Assembly (NCBI GenBank): GCA_023374045.1
Contig: CM041776.1
Span: forward strand, 343,913,636 to 343,977,635
DNA: 64,000 bases
Direction of reading: 5' to 3'
From: Limonium bicolor
Lineage: Eukaryota > Streptophyta > Magnoliopsida > Caryophyllales > Plumbaginaceae
Positions 60,798 through 64,000 of the stretch are shown here, one piece after another. The position numbers were made by a program, and so were the translations under genes. Positions within the stretch are counted from its first letter, which is position 1. Each line of letters begins with the position of its first letter. The notes beneath the pieces were generated by a model that worked only from the letters and a program-made list of their open reading frames with translations, was not told where the DNA came from and did not search any database.

Positions 60798-61120
60798 GTC
60801 CGACCCACCGTCCGACCCACCATCTGGGTCGGACCCTTCCAGTAACTTTCGGGTTTGAAAACTCCACATGTCCGACCCATGTCCGACCCAACCAACTGGG
60901 TCGGACCATTCCAGAAATTTTCTGTCTTCTAAACCTCATATGTCCGACCCATGTCCGACCCAAGTCCTCTGGGTCGGACCATTCCAGAAACTTAACCGCC
61001 CTTTAAACACACCCCCGTCCGACCCATGTCCGACCCAAGTCCTCTGGGTTGGACCATTCCAGAACCTTTCACTGGCGTTAACAGAGGCCGTCCGACCCAA
61101 ACTTGGGTCGGACGCCACCA
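60798..61120. repeat. CpG-dyad tandem array in LTR L7
   Basis: Five units of about 60-80 bp pair GTCCGACCCA with TGGGTCGGAC and mostly end attccagaa. The array sits at the same relative place in the LTR as the one in L5, but the second base of the arm is T instead of A, with the matching change in the opposite arm. Confidence 0.9.
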
Positions 61121-64000
61121 GAACATGTCCAAAAATTATTAAATCTTCACCAAACTTCTCCTAAAGCCTTCTAATGTGTTCTAACATCATTTAGACCCTT
61201 AAACCCACCTTTAATCATCCTCCAAACTTATTAAAAACAACCTCCAAAGATCATTCCACCTTTTGCTCAATTCTTGCAAGAAATTTCTAACACTTGTTAA
61301 TTAATCCCTTATATTTCCAACATGTACCTTTTGTCTAAAACTTAAACTAACCAAAGTGTTTCTTTTCAACCCATATAACTCCTCCTTAACATCATTACAT
61401 TCCATCTTTGCTTTGTTAACCTTCCAAGGTTATCTTGCATTTCCATGCACCAATTCCTCTCCTTTCCTTTGGTTACTCATCACTCTTAAACTTTTAAGCA
61501 TACCTATACCTTTCTTTCCATTACCTTAATACCATGACATTGTTCTTCATTTACCTTAACCATGCAACGCCCTCCTTAGACATTTCCACTTCTTTTATGC
61601 CACTTACTCACCATTCTCATGATCATACCCTCTTATACGTTTCTAGTCATTTTCCTTGACAACTTACAACATTCTCCTACCATTTTCACTTCCATCTCCC
61701 AAGTCCACACATTACCATTCAACTAAACCTTACTAGTCCACCACTAACATCACACCACCTCTTACACAAACTTCCCGAACTCTCATTGTTCTACACTTAG
61801 TTCATACCTAAATCATCTCAAAGCATTATACATCATTTCCTCTAGATTCTTGCACAAGTCTTACATTCCTCATACCATGATTTTGTGTGTTTAATACACT
61901 CACCAATCCTCTTATTCCTCCTAGACATTTCTAGGTCATTCTAAACCTCAAGAGCTCCTTAGTTAACTCATTTCCACTCAAATTCCTCATAATGACTCCT
62001 AGTAAATCCTAGGTCATATTAATTCACCACCATCACCTAAACACTTATTTTCTACTCAAATTTCGCCATAGCTCCTCTAGTATCTTATCATGCCCAACAC
62101 GTTATTTTTCCTCATTCAACCATCTCACACACATCAAGTTCTTTCTCATCATATCTCATCACCCAAACCAACTCGTTCACAACAAACTCAATATATTGCA
62201 ATAATCTTAAATTGCATAGCACTAAAGCTCTTAAATGACATGGCCCTTAGGCCCTTAAATGACTTAAACTTAAACACTGAATTTCCCACATATAAAAGCC
62301 TTCAACCTGCAAATACACCATCAATCTCATAGTAGTTATAATGCTCTTAAAACCCATCTTAAACTTATATTATCAACTCATTCCCATTGGCTCCTTAGTC
62401 ACAAGTTCACAAGCTTGTTTAAGTTCTTTTTCTTAGGTTACATAACCCATTACCTAATGTAAGCCTAGGCTACATTGGTACTCCTCTAAACTCATTCCCC
62501 TTAAAATCATCCTTAAACCTTAAACCACTATTAGGTAAGTAATTTACCTGTTTTCTCAAGCTTATCTTATCTTCCTCCTTAGACCTTCTTGGATGAATTT
62601 CGGCCACCACTTAAATTCCCTTGCCAATGTTTTAATCAATATTCAATGACTCACATGAGTACTAAACAATACACTAACCTCAGGAATGAAAACCTAAGTT
62701 AGAAATGTGTTCTAAGGCATAAAAGTGGATGATACCTTTGAAGTCTCAAGGTAGACTTGGGCATTGATGAAATAGGACCTCCACTAGTCCTTGGTGAATA
62801 AATCAAGCTAGAACAAGGCATAAAAACAAGGCCCCATGAGTAGTAATTTTCGCCATGTGGAAGGAATGATGGAAACATGGTTTTTCTTACATTTTCCTCA
62901 CCTTGAATGAATGGAGAACCAAATAGGCTCTTCAAACTTGATTTCCCTCCATCAATGGGTTTTCTCATGGCATCAAACTTGAGCTTTGAAGGATTTGAGA
63001 AGATAGGAAGATAGGTCTTGGCCTAACTAAGAGAAATCTATACTTAGCTTTTGATTTGGAGCAAAGATGAACACTTGGTGAGCATTTGAAGGTGGAGCTT
63101 CCATGGAGGCAGCCCTCTCGGTTTTGGAACAAGAGATGAGAAGAATAAACCGTGGGAAGAAGAGATATGAAGAGAGAGAAGAAGAAAGGTAGGCTAATAT
63201 AAGATATTTGCTTTATAAAAGCAAATAGTAACTCCTTTTACTTATCTCTTCTTTTCTTCCTTATTTGATGAAGTCTATGGTGACTCACCCTTAGAAAAAC
63301 GGCCCCCTCATTATAACCAAGATATTTATGGTCTTGGTTGACCAACTAATTGACTTATATTGATTAAAACTTAAACTAGTCACTATTTGGCACTATTCAC
63401 AAATTAGTGCACATATTCGTGAAATTTTTGATTTCCCATTGATTTAGGCTCCCTAATGTGATACTAATTAGTACACATGTTTATTAATATGTAATCATAG
63501 GCATTTAGCCACTCAAAACCCATTTCTAAGACAATTTCTCAAAAAGGTGCTTTAAGGAGTCTTAAAGCACATTTTGTGTTTTAAGCTTGGTTTTGAGCTT
63601 GGTTTCTTTGCTAATTGATTTAAAATGTCCATTAGCATATTACTAAAGTCTTATAATGGTATTTGGGTGCTAATCAAAGTCACTCCAAGCTTAGAGCACG
63701 TTTTGCCCAAATTGCCCTTAAGGCACTTTCTTGTGTTTTCCTTGGTTTAAATTGTCTACCAATCTTTCTAAGGCATATTCTAGCCTTACTACATCATAAT
63801 TTTATGTTTACTTAGCATACTTAAGTTTGGGGTATTTCATTTCAAGCTTTGTTTTCTTTGGTAATTGGTTTAATATGTTCATTAGTATATAAATAAGGTC
63901 TTGGTAAGCTCATTAGGTCTTAACCAAGATTATCCCAAGCTTAGAGCACATTTTCGCCCATATTGACTTTAAGGTAAGGTATTTATTTGTGTTTTCTATG

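Larger units (their letters stand above)
59221..63839 (-). mobile_element. Long gypsy LTR (L7), 4.6 kb, apparently solo, nested in L5
   Basis: It begins TGTAACACCCCAACTC and ends GGGGTATTTCA. LTR sequence of the same family lies on both sides, with no gag or pol next to it, so it is most simply a solo LTR inserted into L5 in the same orientation. No 5 bp target duplication was found (ttgtt on the left, tttca on the right), so recombination between LTRs is an alternative. It has the ccccaaagggggtcggca module near 59540, a dyad array at 60798-61120, a purine run near 63130-63195 and a cggccccct block near 63301. Confidence 0.75.
55588..64000 (-). mobile_element. Long gypsy LTR (L5) split by L7, running off the window
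   Basis: It begins TGTAACACCCCTACTACG and continues to 59220, then resumes at 63840 after the nested L7. The bases after 63840 (aagctttgttttctttggta) align with the L7 text just after its own counterpart of the break. By comparison with L7, about 250 bases of L5 should remain after 63840, so its end lies just outside the window and L5 would be near 3.9 kb. It contains the ccccgagggggtcagca and gctggtatgg module at 55970-56010 and a dyad array at 56927-57270. Strand follows from the family termini. Confidence 0.75.

Noticed and set aside
1..64000. CRISPR arrays, operons or other prokaryotic systems
   Set aside because: Introns, plant LTR retrotransposons, CACTA and hAT elements show this is plant nuclear DNA. 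The only regular repeats are minisatellites and LTR arrays without spacer structure.

Overview
This 64 kb window is plant nuclear DNA, most likely from a eudicot with a repeat-rich, AT-rich genome. Only two host genes are visible. Both are intron-containing, plus-strand glutamate receptor-like (GLR) channel genes, and they are clearly paralogs. Exon number and intron phases match, the coding sequences align throughout, and their TATA boxes and 3' ends are recognisably similar. GLR-a (2244-5850) encodes an intact 1001-residue protein. GLR-b (42888-46489) encodes 933 residues and loses its cytoplasmic tail through a one-base deletion in an A run. The species cannot be fixed from the sequence.

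Layout. 1-2240: GLR-a 5' flank, with tandem repeats and a 753 bp hAT-type non-autonomous element. 2244-6070: GLR-a. 6425-40170: a nested stack of transposons. It holds truncated Ty3/gypsy LTRs, a CACTA left end with subterminal repeats, a 4.1 kb 3' LTR, degenerate internal DNA, a 7.2 kb Athila/Tat-like element (element A) carrying a nested solo LTR, a CACTA transposase pseudogene, a young 6.6 kb gag-only Athila/Tat-like element (element B), and a 5.7 kb solo LTR. Elements B and the 5.7 kb LTR both interrupt the CACTA transposase, which reads continuously as a protein relic once they and their target-site duplications are removed. 40171-42816: unassigned DNA and the GLR-b promoter. 42888-46900: GLR-b. 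47000-64000: a second stack. It holds a third Athila/Tat-like element (element C) carrying a hAT MITE and two solo LTRs, all with perfect target-site duplications, followed by two nested long LTRs of one gypsy family.

How it fits together. The two GLR genes look like a tandem pair pushed apart by about 37 kb of nested insertions. The most unusual pattern is in the retroelement LTRs. Several families carry, inside the LTR, a homogenised cluster of CpG-containing inverted-repeat units. The arm sequence differs between families, yet both arms change together so that dyad symmetry is kept. Elements A and C also share an uncharacterised protein with an acidic ED-x-x-I-L-x-F motif, and neither shows a recognisable pol.
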